The position numbers and the translations under genes are program-made. The notes under the pieces were generated by a model that did no database searches, was not told the origin of the DNA, and saw only the letters and a program-made list of their open reading frames with translations. From VXYK01 sp965214565 (GTDB taxonomy: Bacteria; Actinomycetota; Acidimicrobiia; Acidimicrobiales; Aldehydirespiratoraceae), in NCBI GenBank assembly GCA_965214565.1, contig OZ243951.1:744001-808000 (forward strand): a DNA stretch of 64,000 nt, in the 5' to 3' direction. Position 1 is the first letter of the stretch. Every line of letters starts with the position of its first letter. Below are positions 1-7,483 of this stretch, in pieces.

Positions 1-608
1 CCGTCGTCGGGGGTGGCCTTGGCAATCCACTCGTCAATGTCGGCACCGATCGTGTCCATCTCGTCTGGGTCAAAGATGCCGGTCAGGTGCAGGAACCCGG
101 CCTCGCTCAGGAAATGGGCCATCTCCTCACGGTCGTCGTCAATCTTGAAAGTCCGGTCCAGGTCAAGCTCGTCGCCGTTGAGATCCTGGAATGTCACATC
201 GCCGGTTTCGTGGACCCTGCGCCCGTCGAGCAGGGCTCGAAACGCAGGCTCCCAACCGATCCATTCGTTGATGTTGCCGCTGGTGAGCTTCACTCGCGAG
301 GTCATCGCCAGACCCATCGTCGACTGGTGGTCCTGGATGAGGTCCGACAGGGCATCGGCGGGCATCTCGGCGGTCACGCCCGTGGGTTCGTCGCCTGCTG
401 CGAGTATCAGCGTGTCGCCGTTGGCACGCATTGTGACTGCACGGCCGTCAACCCGGAGGCTTACCGGCGGGAGTTCCTTGTAGGTCACGCCCCGGCTGGC
501 CAGCGCGCCGTGTTGAGAGATTGCTTGGGGCAGCAGCGAATCGAACACTTCGTCGCGTTCGAGGTCACGAACGTCTTTCTGGAGTCGGGAGCGGTTATCA
601 ATCGACAT
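1..608 (-). CDS. Phytanoyl-CoA dioxygenase-like protein (PhyH family), 3' end outside window
   Basis: The gene reads leftward and runs off the left edge, so only about the first 202 residues are present. The start ATG at 608 is preceded by an AGAAGG Shine-Dalgarno sequence about 6 bases upstream. The first 130 residues have no motif I can name. Near the cut edge the text ...EEMAHFLSEAGFLHLTGIF is the typical opening of a PhyH-type Fe(II)/2-oxoglutarate dioxygenase (a residue stretch leading into 'GF..l.G.f..eE'). The metal-binding H-x-D...H triad would lie beyond the window and cannot be checked. The long N-terminal extension before the PhyH start is unusual. Family assignment is reasonable; substrate is unknown. 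Confidence 0.7.
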   Translation of the reverse strand, partial: MSIDNRSRLQKDVRDLERDEVFDSLLPQAISQHGALASRGVTYKELPPVSLRVDGRAVTMRANGDTLILAAGDEPTGVTAEMPADALSDLIQDHQSTMGLAMTSRVKLTSGNINEWIGWEPAFRALLDGRRVHETGDVTFQDLNGDELDLDRTFKIDDDREEMAHFLSEAGFLHLTGIFDPDEMDTIGADIDEWIAKATPDD

Positions 609-666
609 GGCAACCTTCTTGGGGCGCTTCTTCTCAATGGGTTGGTACTAACGCCCCAATCGTGCC

Positions 667-960
667 TCAAGTCAGCACCGATCCGCCACTTTCGAGTTGC
701 TGAGTCAACATCGCCGCGAGGCGCTCACGGTGATGACGAGCATCGCCGAACGCTGTCTGGTCGAGTTGAGCACGCTTGAGACAGGAGGTGGACATCGGAT
801 TCCCAGGTGAATCCGATACCGCCATGTACCTGCACCTCGCCGCGCCCTGCCATGCCATGCCACCTGATCAGCCGAGAGATCAAGTCCATTACCGTCAAAT
901 CGTAGGCTGTCGACGTCAGCAGCAAAGTCTCGGTGGGTTGCCCGTTGAGGAACGTTCGGT
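667..960 (-). pseudogene. Relic of an acyl-CoA dehydrogenase C-terminus
   Basis: On the minus strand one frame encodes EVQVHGGIGFTWESDVHL, the strongly conserved C-terminal helix region of acyl-CoA dehydrogenases. A second frame then continues with LKRAQLDQTAFGDARHHRE, again typical of the family, to a stop at 667-669. The two parts join only if a single-base frameshift is allowed near 780-790. Upstream of about 960 the similarity ends where the plus-strand gene at 978 begins. I read this as the decayed end of an acyl-CoA dehydrogenase gene; its neighbour at 1-608 and the lipid/steroid-type enzymes further right suit such a function once having been here. Confidence 0.6.
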
Positions 961-966
961 TCGTGA

Positions 967-972
967 CATAAT
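967..972 (+). promoter_or_regulatory. Putative -10 box (CATAAT) for the gene at 978
   Basis: CATAAT lies five bases (GCGGG) before the ATG at 978, and no Shine-Dalgarno sequence is present. This spacing places the transcription start at or next to the start codon, as for a leaderless mRNA. The same arrangement recurs at several other genes in the window. Confidence 0.4.
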
Positions 973-977
973 GCGGG

Positions 978-1250
978 ATGGCTCTCGATCCTGTCCTCGA
1001 CCGGCTCGAATCGGCCTTCTCAAAGCAGCGGGCCGGTTTGTTGGAGACGAACGCCGGTCGTTGGGCGCTGTTCGTGCAGCCTCGTGACAGGCGCCGCAGC
1101 CCCGAGTTCGTCGGTTGTTTCGATGACGAACATCAAGCTTGCGAGGTTGGCTACCGCAGCACCATCGGTAGACGCTTCCTGATCAAAGAAGTAAGAGAGA
1201 ATGATCGGGTCATCAGCGTCCCGTGGGTGGTGCTGGCCGATCAACTCTGA
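978..1250 (+). CDS. Small hypothetical protein upstream of a retropepsin-like gene
   Basis: A 90-residue soluble protein without signal peptide or membrane segment. It opens with a predicted helix (LDRLESAFSKQRAGLLET) and goes on to WALFVQPRDRR...FVGCFDDEHQACEVGYRSTIGRRFLIKEV, which resembles the short DUF5678-like beta-rich proteins often found just before aspartyl-protease-like genes in bacteria. Its stop lies inside the start region of the next gene, so the two are probably cotranscribed and translationally coupled. The ATG at 978 was chosen because a -10-like box stands immediately before it. Function is unknown; the family comparison is from memory and not searched. Confidence 0.6.
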   Translation: MALDPVLDRLESAFSKQRAGLLETNAGRWALFVQPRDRRRSPEFVGCFDDEHQACEVGYRSTIGRRFLIKEVRENDRVISVPWVVLADQL

Positions 1251-1719
1251 TGAGAGCGACTACTCACGGATCGCCGGACCCGTCGGAGCCAGAGGCCCGA
1301 CTGTCGAGGTGGAGATCCGGCTTCACGCGAGCGAACTCGAGCGGTACCGCATTGATAACCGCATCGAGCCATTGCCCCTTCGAACAACCGGCATCATCGA
1401 TACCGCTGCACAAAAGACTTGCATTCGTACCAGCACCGCAAGAGGTCTGTTACTCGAGCCGGTGGAGCAAACAACCCTGGCGACGGCATCCGGCCCAGTC
1501 GAGAGTGCTGTCTACCATCTCAGTCTGCAATTCGGCTTGACACTTGACCAACTGCCCGCACCAATCCCAGTCTTCGCCTCCGCCGCGCCAGAAGTGTTGG
1601 GTGCGGAACTCTTGATCGGCCTTGATGTGTTACGACGAGGTGAGCTAACCGTCTACGGGCCCGACGACCGGTATGAGTTGATCCTGCCCCGGAGCACCAA
1701 TCATCCAAGGGTTCGATGA
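1201..1719 (+). CDS. Retropepsin-like (clan AA) aspartyl protease-like protein
   Basis: About 172 residues. The motif GIIDTAAQKTCI matches the retropepsin active-site strand, normally (A/L)(V/I)DTGA; here the glycine of DTG is replaced (DTA). Near the end LLIGLDVLRRGELTVYGPDDR matches the conserved hydrophobic 'iLGrDfLr.....yd' segment of bacterial retropepsin-like proteins, so the fold call is good. Whether it still cleaves peptides is open because of the DTA change. The start is uncertain: ATG 1201 overlaps the upstream gene by 50 bases, and the only later candidate is GTG 1309, just before the conserved core. Together with the gene at 978 it forms a recurrent bacterial two-gene unit of unknown role. 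Confidence 0.65.
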   Translation: MIGSSASRGWCWPINSDESDYSRIAGPVGARGPTVEVEIRLHASELERYRIDNRIEPLPLRTTGIIDTAAQKTCIRTSTARGLLLEPVEQTTLATASGPVESAVYHLSLQFGLTLDQLPAPIPVFASAAPEVLGAELLIGLDVLRRGELTVYGPDDRYELILPRSTNHPRVR

Positions 1720-1764
1720 AAGAGGTGTTCGCTGAGCACCGCGACCCGTGAGGCGGGAACTCCG

Positions 1765-2064
1765 TCAAGACCCCGTGCTCTGATCCTGATCCTGGGTTTG
1801 ATCCTGCTCGTCGTGTTGTTGAGCGGGTCCGGCCGCAGCCCGGCGACGGGCCAGGGAACGGACGGGAACCGCCACGAACCGCGCCGCACCGACCGCTATC
1901 AGGGCGGCACCGGCCAGAACGACGGGGTCGATGTCTGACAACGACTCACCGGCCAGCGCAACGGTTCCCGCCGCCGCGAATATCAGCGCCGCCACCAAAG
2001 AAACCGCATCGAACGCCACCGACCTGGGCTGTCGGGAACTCTTCACCGTCGAATCTTCGTCCAT
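1765..2064 (-). CDS. Small two-helix membrane protein downstream of the PspC gene
   Basis: 99 residues: a short charged cytoplasmic N-terminus, two hydrophobic helices (about residues 18-40 and 46-68), then RSLARRRAAAG and a Gln/Asp-rich tail (QDQTQDQDQ). A strong Shine-Dalgarno sequence GAGGAGG stands seven bases before the ATG at 2064, and the TGA stop of the upstream PspC gene overlaps its start. The two genes are therefore almost certainly cotranscribed and coupled. I do not recognise a family. The position suggests an accessory membrane part of the PspC-type envelope stress module; that role is inferred from context only. Confidence 0.7.
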   Translation of the reverse strand: MDEDSTVKSSRQPRSVAFDAVSLVAALIFAAAGTVALAGESLSDIDPVVLAGAALIAVGAARFVAVPVRSLARRRAAAGPAQQHDEQDQTQDQDQSTGS

Positions 2065-2076
2065 GATCGTGCCTCC

Positions 2077-3573
2077 TCAGCGCTGCTGTGTCGGATAGCG
2101 CACAACTCGGAGTTCCCCCACACCGATCTCGACATTCAGTTCGAGGTCGTGCTTCGGGTGGGTGCTGTGCGCCACTTCGAGCCCCACTCCCCTTTCAAGC
2201 CGGTCGTAGTTGATCAGGCCCGAACCGCGGCCCGCGTGCGGATCGGATCCGCACAGCGCCCTCTCTGCTCTGAAGTCCGGTATCGGCTCGTCGACTCCGT
2301 AGTCGTACCGGGCGCTGACGCAGTACAGGCTGCCGTCTTCGATTCTCGGCTCCATCACCTGTTTGACGGTCACATACTCACCGCTGCGCATGGTGCCCGC
2401 ACCGATGATGGCGTTGGTCCTGACCCTCAGATCCGCTGGAACCATGATCGTGACTTCGCCGGCGGTGAGACGAATGTCGCGGTTGTCGGCCACTAGTCGG
2501 GCCGACCGCAGCGAGTCTCGGTCCAGCGACCTCAAATCCACGATCAGGCTGCCGATCCCATGCTCGGCAGTGCGGTCCAAGGACATGAGGTCCTTGGGGG
2601 CTGTCTCGACGTCGCCGAACCCCGACCACCATGAGGCGTCGCTGCCCGAGAACACGACCAGTGGGGGGAGCAGCAGCACGCCGAGCACGATGAGCGCCCA
2701 GTTCCTGCCGACGAAGACCGAAACCAGCAGGCCAACAGCAACGACCAGCAGGGCAACGGCAAAGAACTCGCCTAGGAGAATGCGTTCGATGTCGAGTCGA
2801 TCCAGCAGGATCGCGCCGCCTGTCAGCACGAGCAGGGCGGCGAGAGTCAGGAAGGTGACCGTCGACTGTCCACGGCGTTGGGAGCGTCGTTCGGCTCTAC
2901 GGTCACGCCAATTCGGCCTGGGGTCAGACGGGTCAGGCGGTTCGTCTCCCGAGTTCGCCCCCGGCCACTCCGGGCCGGCCGCCGAGGGAGGAGGCGGCAC
3001 CACATTTTCAGTGGGTGCCGCAAGCGGCTCGGCCGGAGTGTCCAGGGGGGGCGCCGATCGGCGGGGCCAGAAGACCAGCCCGACACCGGCGACAATTAAA
3101 GCGAGCGCCAGGTACGGCGCTGTGCTCGACGCTTTCGCGAACACTTCGAGAACGTTGCGACTCAAGATCGCGGTGATGAGCAGTCCCGCGGCGATCAGAA
3201 CGATGCCCGCGAGGTTTCGGAGCCGGCGGGGCGCACCGCTGCGCAGGGCGTTGGCGAGGATGCTGCCAGAATCGCCGAGCGGCACGATCAGCCAGCTCAC
3301 GAGGTAGAGAACCAGTCCTACTCCGCCGAAGAGGGTCAGAACAATGAATGCGACACGGACGATCACCGGGTCTATGCCGAAGAAGTCTCCGAGTCCGCCT
3401 GCTATACCGGCGACCAGACGATCGTCTTTGCTGCGGCGCAGAGCGGGCCAACGAAACTCGCGCTTTTCTCTGGAGTGTTCTTCGGCAGCCTCCTCGGTCT
3501 CCGCTGCGTCGGTGAAGGGGGACTCCTCTGGGTCGGCGGGAGGGTCTTTGGCCATGAGACCATTGTGAAGCAT
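2077..3573 (-). CDS. PspC-domain multi-pass membrane protein with LiaF-like C-terminal domain
   Basis: 498 residues from ATG 3573, chosen because GGAGG lies seven bases upstream; a much longer open frame continues upstream but is antisense to the divergent kinase gene. The N-terminus is acidic, then REFRWPALRRSKDDRLVAGIAGGLGDFFGIDPVIVRVAFIVLT is a classical PspC domain with its membrane helix (about residues 50-115). Further hydrophobic helices follow, separated by a Pro-rich linker (about 195-240), and four or more closely spaced helices. The last 150 residues are a beta-rich extracytoplasmic domain (SLIVDLRSL..., IRLTAGEVTIMVPADLRVR, LELNVEIGVGELRVVRY) like the LiaF/'toastrack' domain. Families with this make-up take part in cell-envelope stress sensing. 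Divergent from the PspC-kinase gene with 111 bases between starts, so shared control is likely. Confidence 0.85.
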   Translation of the reverse strand: MLHNGLMAKDPPADPEESPFTDAAETEEAAEEHSREKREFRWPALRRSKDDRLVAGIAGGLGDFFGIDPVIVRVAFIVLTLFGGVGLVLYLVSWLIVPLGDSGSILANALRSGAPRRLRNLAGIVLIAAGLLITAILSRNVLEVFAKASSTAPYLALALIVAGVGLVFWPRRSAPPLDTPAEPLAAPTENVVPPPPSAAGPEWPGANSGDEPPDPSDPRPNWRDRRAERRSQRRGQSTVTFLTLAALLVLTGGAILLDRLDIERILLGEFFAVALLVVAVGLLVSVFVGRNWALIVLGVLLLPPLVVFSGSDASWWSGFGDVETAPKDLMSLDRTAEHGIGSLIVDLRSLDRDSLRSARLVADNRDIRLTAGEVTIMVPADLRVRTNAIIGAGTMRSGEYVTVKQVMEPRIEDGSLYCVSARYDYGVDEPIPDFRAERALCGSDPHAGRGSGLINYDRLERGVGLEVAHSTHPKHDLELNVEIGVGELRVVRYPTQQR

Positions 3574-3684
3574 TCTGACGCCTCCACAAATGGGGGATGA
3601 CCCTGAACTTTCCCTGAGTCGGCCCCGAGGATTCGGGGTTGTCCCCCATGTGCACGGCGGGCGCTTCGTGCCATCATCAAGACC
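3574..3684. promoter_or_regulatory. Divergent promoter region between two PspC genes
   Basis: These 111 bases separate the start codons of the minus-strand PspC/LiaF-like gene and the plus-strand PspC-histidine kinase. Both promoters and any shared operator must lie here. I could not identify a confident -35/-10 pair by eye; CATCAT seven bases before the ATG at 3685 is a weak -10 candidate. Confidence 0.5.
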
Positions 3685-4854
3685 ATGAACCGGCACACAC
3701 GGACCTTGCCTGCACGGTCTGACCGGAACCGGATCATTGCAGGCGTGTGCGGAGGTATCAGCGAGCGTCTCGGCATTGACGTGACGATCATCCGGGTGGC
3801 TTTCGTCGTTCTCACGCTTGCGTGGGTCGGTGTCCCCATCTATCTGCTGGCTTGGATCGTTTTGCCTGGGGCCGCCCCGGGCGGGCCTCCGGCAGCGGCC
3901 GTGCCCGCGTCGACTGTGACGAGGCGCGCTCTGGGGTTGGTGTTGGCTGTGTTGGGCACGGTTTTGTTGGCACGCCATCTGCGGGTCACACTGCCTGACG
4001 CATACATCTGGCCCGCCCTCTGCGCTGCTCTCGGAGTCGGCGTGGTGGTGTGGAGGGTTCAGCCGATTGCGGCGGTCGGCAGGGCGTTCGCCGTTCGGAT
4101 GGCCGGCGGGACGATCCTGGTTGCCTTCGGGATCGGTGTTCTGGTAGCGGCCAACCTTTCGCTGGGGGTGGTGCTCGACGGGCTGTTGTCGACGGTGTTG
4201 GTAATGGGAGGGTTGGCCTTGATCCTCGGACCCTGGGTGGCCGTGCTGGTGCGCGACCGACGCGCTGAGCGCCAGCAGCGGATCCGCGCCGACGCGCGAG
4301 CCGAAGTAGCTGCGCACCTGCATGACTCGGTCCTGCAGACTCTGGCTCTGGTCCAGCGTTCAGACGATCCGGCCCACATGTCGGCTCTGGCGCGGCGCCA
4401 GGAACGGGAGCTGCGGGGCTGGCTCTACGGCGAGCGGATTGGCGAGAAGTACGGCCCCGGCCCACAGCAGGCCACGCTGAAGGTTGCTGTGGAAAATCTC
4501 GCCGGTGTCGTCGAAGATCGTCACGGGTCGATGATTGATGTGGTTGTCGTCGGCGATGCCACCCTCGATGCGGCGACGGAGTCTCTGGTGGCTGCGACAG
4601 GTGAGGCCATGACCAACGCCGCGCGATGGTCCGGCCGGTCCGACATCGGTGTCTATGTTGAGGCGACCGACGACTGGGTGGAGGTCTTCGTCCGTGACCG
4701 CGGCGTCGGTTTCGACCCGGAGACTGTCGGCGACGACCGCCACGGAATCCGCGACTCGATCCGGGGCAGACTGCAGCGCGTCGGCGGAGACTGTGAGATC
4801 ATCAGCTCCCCCGGGCAGGGCACCGAAGTCCGGCTCTGCCTGTCACGCACGTAA
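3685..4854 (+). CDS. PspC-domain sensor histidine kinase (NarL/LiaS-type), no adjacent response regulator
   Basis: 389 residues. Residues about 8-62 are a PspC domain (RNRIIAGVCGGISERLGIDVTIIRVAF) with its membrane helix; several more hydrophobic helices follow up to about residue 190. RAEVAAHLHDSVLQTLAL is the HisKA_3 dimerisation/phosphoacceptor motif, with the phosphorylated histidine at residue 213. The C-terminal ATP-binding domain shows the N box (GEAMTNAARWSGR), the G1 box (VRDRGVGFDPE) and a G2-like segment (SSPGQGTEVRL). Homologues usually sit next to a LuxR-type response regulator. Here the next gene is a dioxygenase and no regulator is in the window, so the partner is encoded elsewhere or lost. 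It is divergent from the PspC/LiaF-like gene, suggesting a joint envelope-stress function. Confidence 0.9.
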   Translation: MNRHTRTLPARSDRNRIIAGVCGGISERLGIDVTIIRVAFVVLTLAWVGVPIYLLAWIVLPGAAPGGPPAAAVPASTVTRRALGLVLAVLGTVLLARHLRVTLPDAYIWPALCAALGVGVVVWRVQPIAAVGRAFAVRMAGGTILVAFGIGVLVAANLSLGVVLDGLLSTVLVMGGLALILGPWVAVLVRDRRAERQQRIRADARAEVAAHLHDSVLQTLALVQRSDDPAHMSALARRQERELRGWLYGERIGEKYGPGPQQATLKVAVENLAGVVEDRHGSMIDVVVVGDATLDAATESLVAATGEAMTNAARWSGRSDIGVYVEATDDWVEVFVRDRGVGFDPETVGDDRHGIRDSIRGRLQRVGGDCEIISSPGQGTEVRLCLSRT

Positions 4855-4940
4855 CTTGCAGCCCCGGCCCCGCGCAGCTTTGGCGGTCGGGCACCGCTGG
4901 GGTACGTTTGGATTCCGAGGCCCGACCTCAAGGGGGAGAC

Positions 4941-5765
4941 TTGCGAATCGAACCACTCGACGACACAATCGGGGCATCGGTCAGCGACGTTTCGCCCGAT
5001 GATCTGACTGAGGCCGAGGTCGCCGGAGTTCTTCTGGACGCACTGGAGCGGTTCGGCGTGCTGGCGTTCAAGGGCCTGTTCATCTCCGACGAGCAGCAGG
5101 TCGCTTTTAGCCGACATCTCGGCGAGGTTGAGATCCTGCCCGTTCCCGGGCTCGAACATCGGGAGATCTTCACGGTCTCCCTAGACCCCGGCAAGGCCCT
5201 CAGCGCCGAGTACCTCAAGGGCACGTTCCACTGGCACATCGACGGTGCCACCGACGACATCCCCAACAAGGCCACCATGCTCAACGCCCTCGAGGTGTCG
5301 GCCACCGGCGGCGAGACACAGTTCTGCAACACCTACGCAGCATGGGAGGCACTGCCTGAGGATCAGAAGACCCGCTGCGCGGACTTGAGGGTGCTCCACA
5401 GCTTCGCGACCGCGCAACGGCGCGTCTACCCCGATCCCAGCGAAGACCAGGTCGAGTTCTGGGAGCAGCGACCAGCAAAGGTTCAACCACTGGCCTGGAC
5501 TCATCGCTCCGGCCGTACCTCGCTGGTGCTCGGCGCGACGGCCTCGCATGTGATCGACATGGACCCCGATGAGAGCACCGAGCTCATCGCGCACCTTGAG
5601 GACTGGACCACCGATGAGCGCTTCCGCTACCAGCACAGCTGGGAGACTGGCGACTTGGTGCTGTGGGACAATCGGGGCACGATGCACCGGGCGCTCCCCT
5701 ATGCCGCAGACTCCGGGCGGCTCATGCACCGCACCACCATCGTGGGCGACGAGCCGTTCGCCTGA
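4941..5765 (+). CDS. TauD/TfdA-family Fe(II)/2-oxoglutarate dioxygenase
   Basis: 274 residues from TTG 4941, chosen because AAGGGGGAG lies directly upstream; TTG 4908 in the same frame is the alternative. The iron-binding H-x-D is in FHWHIDGATDDIPNKATML. The distal His is in GDLVLWDNRGTMHRALPY, and the following Arg-rich RLMHRTTIVG carries the 2-oxoglutarate-binding Arg. Length and motif order match TauD/TfdA enzymes, which hydroxylate small sulfonates, aryloxy-acids or similar substrates. The true substrate cannot be read from sequence. It opens a plus-strand run with two short-chain dehydrogenases, 31 bases before the first, and lies near an amidohydrolase and a sulfatase, so a shared catabolic route is plausible. 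Confidence 0.88.
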   Translation: MRIEPLDDTIGASVSDVSPDDLTEAEVAGVLLDALERFGVLAFKGLFISDEQQVAFSRHLGEVEILPVPGLEHREIFTVSLDPGKALSAEYLKGTFHWHIDGATDDIPNKATMLNALEVSATGGETQFCNTYAAWEALPEDQKTRCADLRVLHSFATAQRRVYPDPSEDQVEFWEQRPAKVQPLAWTHRSGRTSLVLGATASHVIDMDPDESTELIAHLEDWTTDERFRYQHSWETGDLVLWDNRGTMHRALPYAADSGRLMHRTTIVGDEPFA

Positions 5766-5796
5766 TGGTCACTGCGAGCAGACGCGAGCACGCACG

Positions 5797-6735
5797 ATGA
5801 GCGAACTCTCCAGCCGCGACGAACCCTCCAACCTCGACGAACCCTCCAACCTCGACGAACCCTCCAACCTCGACGAACCCTTCAGTCTCGACGGCAGAGT
5901 GATGTTGATCACGGGGGCCAGTCGAGGCGTCGGCGCAGCAACCGCGCTGGCCTCCGCAGCCCAGGGCGCCCGTGTGGCCTGCGTGGCCCGTTCAACGGAC
6001 GCCGCACCGAAACGGATTCCCGGCACCATCGATCAGACGGTCGCGGCAATCACCGAAGCCGGGGGCGAGGCGCTGGCCATTCCAGCCGATCTCACCTCGC
6101 CGGCCGACATCGCCCGCATGATCTCCACCACAGTCGACCGCTGGGGTCGCCTCGATGTGCTCGTCAACAACGCCGCGGTCACCTTCGTCGGCGACGTCGA
6201 CATCGAAATGAAGCGCCACGATCTGGTGATGGCCATCAACGTTACGGCACCGCTGCTCTGCGTGCGAGCCGCGCTGCCGCATATGCGTGCGACCGGCCGC
6301 GGCCGGATCGTCAACCTCTCATCGCAGGCCGCGCTGCGCCCGGTGCCCGGACTCATGTCCTACGGCATGTCGAAACTGGCCCTTGAGCGGATGACCACCG
6401 ATATGGCCCGCCAACTGGTCCGCGACCGTATCGCGGTCAACTGTTTCCGCATCGACATCCCGGTGGCGTCGGAAGGCACGCTGGCCAATATGGGAGACGT
6501 CGACCTTTCAGACTGGGAACCCACCAGCGTTCCCGCCGAGGGAATCCTCTGGATGGTCCAGCAACCTGACGAATACTCGGGCTTCTGCGAGTCGATGTGG
6601 GAGCTGCGCCATCGGGAGGGAATCATGGCTACCCGGGCCCAGCGGGAGTTCGCCAAGAAACCGCCCCTTCAATTTCTTCAGGGACTCCACGATGTCGATA
6701 CCGACAATGCCTTCGCCCGCAGAACCGAACCCTGA
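5797..6735 (+). CDS. Short-chain dehydrogenase/reductase with repeat-bearing N-terminus
   Basis: 312 residues. After a 33-residue N-terminal extension made of four near-identical six-residue units (DEPSNL), the Rossmann core begins: VMLITGASRGVG (cofactor-binding TGxxxGxG), VLVNNAAVTF (NNAG-like), VNLSSQAAL with the catalytic Ser, and SYGMSKLALE with the YxxxK catalytic pair. All active-site residues are present, so an active NAD(P)-dependent oxidoreductase is likely. The C-terminus is longer than the 250-residue norm. The ATG at 5797 has no clear Shine-Dalgarno sequence; a later start inside the repeat or at VMLITG is possible. Cotranscribed with the TauD-type gene before it and overlapping the next SDR gene. 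Confidence 0.87.
   Translation: MSELSSRDEPSNLDEPSNLDEPSNLDEPFSLDGRVMLITGASRGVGAATALASAAQGARVACVARSTDAAPKRIPGTIDQTVAAITEAGGEALAIPADLTSPADIARMISTTVDRWGRLDVLVNNAAVTFVGDVDIEMKRHDLVMAINVTAPLLCVRAALPHMRATGRGRIVNLSSQAALRPVPGLMSYGMSKLALERMTTDMARQLVRDRIAVNCFRIDIPVASEGTLANMGDVDLSDWEPTSVPAEGILWMVQQPDEYSGFCESMWELRHREGIMATRAQREFAKKPPLQFLQGLHDVDTDNAFARRTEP
5818..5889 (+). repeat. Four tandem 18-bp units coding for DEPSNL
   Basis: Three perfect copies of an 18-base unit starting at 5818, 5836 and 5854 are followed by a fourth diverged copy at 5872 (DEPFSL). Because the unit is a multiple of three, changes in copy number would lengthen or shorten the N-terminus of the dehydrogenase without shifting its frame. 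Confidence 0.95.
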
Positions 6736-7483
6736 CCCTATGGTTGACGTTGAGCTCTCACGCCGCGTGGTGCTCGTCACCGGGGCCGCATCGGGAATCG
6801 GTGCGGCCTGCGCAGCCCGCTATAGCGCTCACGGCGCCACGGTAATTGCGACAGATGTCGACGATGTCGCAGGCAAGCGCCTCGCCGCAGAAACCGGCAT
6901 CCGCTACCGCACCCTGGATGTGGCAGACCCGGCGGAGTGGGCGCTGCTGGCCGAAGAACTCGAAACCGACCCGGGTCGGCTCGATGTGGTGCACCTCAAC
7001 GCCGGAATTCGACAGGGGATCGGCGACATCACCGAACTCGACGACGATGCCTACCAGCGGATCATCGGAATCAATCAGCACGGAGTGTTCTACGGGATCC
7101 GAGCGACCGTGGGGCTTCTCGAACGGACGGGGGGCGGCCACATCCTGGTCACCGCGTCGAGGGCATCGCTGGGACCCCTGGCCCAAGACTTGGGCTATGT
7201 CATGTCGAAACACGCTGTGGCCGGACTGGTGCGCAGTGTCGCCGACGACCTCAAGAGCCGCGGTGTCCACATCAACGCCATCTGCCCGGCGACGGTGGAC
7301 ACTGGTTTCGTCGGCGGCCATCGAGCCCGTCTGGAGGCCGCCGGGATCGAAGTGATGGAGGCCGACGAGGTGGCCGCCGGAGCTATGACCGTTCTCGGAT
7401 CTGACCTTGTCGGCCAGTGCTTCGTGCAGTTGGCGGGAAAGCCGCCGGAGCCGTTCGAGTTCACGGCGGTTCCCGGCCGTTAG
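6692..7483 (+). CDS. Short-chain dehydrogenase/reductase
   Basis: 263 residues from ATG 6692, overlapping the previous gene by 44 bases; ATG 6740 is an alternative that would give 247 residues and a more usual N-terminus. VVLVTGAASGIGAACAARY is the TGxxxGxG cofactor site, VHLNAGIRQG replaces the usual NNAG, VTASRASLG supplies the catalytic Ser and GYVMSKHAVAG the YxxxK pair. The protein is thus a complete classical SDR. The acidic residue at the end of the second strand (IATDVDD) favours NAD(H). It ends overlapping the stop of the convergent amidohydrolase gene by four bases. Substrate unknown; probably works with the SDR and dioxygenase upstream. Confidence 0.87.
   Translation: MSIPTMPSPAEPNPDPMVDVELSRRVVLVTGAASGIGAACAARYSAHGATVIATDVDDVAGKRLAAETGIRYRTLDVADPAEWALLAEELETDPGRLDVVHLNAGIRQGIGDITELDDDAYQRIIGINQHGVFYGIRATVGLLERTGGGHILVTASRASLGPLAQDLGYVMSKHAVAGLVRSVADDLKSRGVHINAICPATVDTGFVGGHRARLEAAGIEVMEADEVAAGAMTVLGSDLVGQCFVQLAGKPPEPFEFTAVPGR

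Noticed and set aside
13..779. Plus-strand open frames of 156 and 230 codons at the left edge
   Set aside because: They are antisense to a minus-strand frame that reads as a PhyH-family protein with a Shine-Dalgarno sequence; their translations are Ser/Arg/Val-rich without motifs.
3574..4323. Upstream extension of the minus-strand PspC frame to 748 codons
   Set aside because: The extra part is antisense to the PspC-kinase and has the His/Gln/Pro/Arg-rich composition of a GC-rich shadow frame; a proper start with GGAGG exists at 3573.
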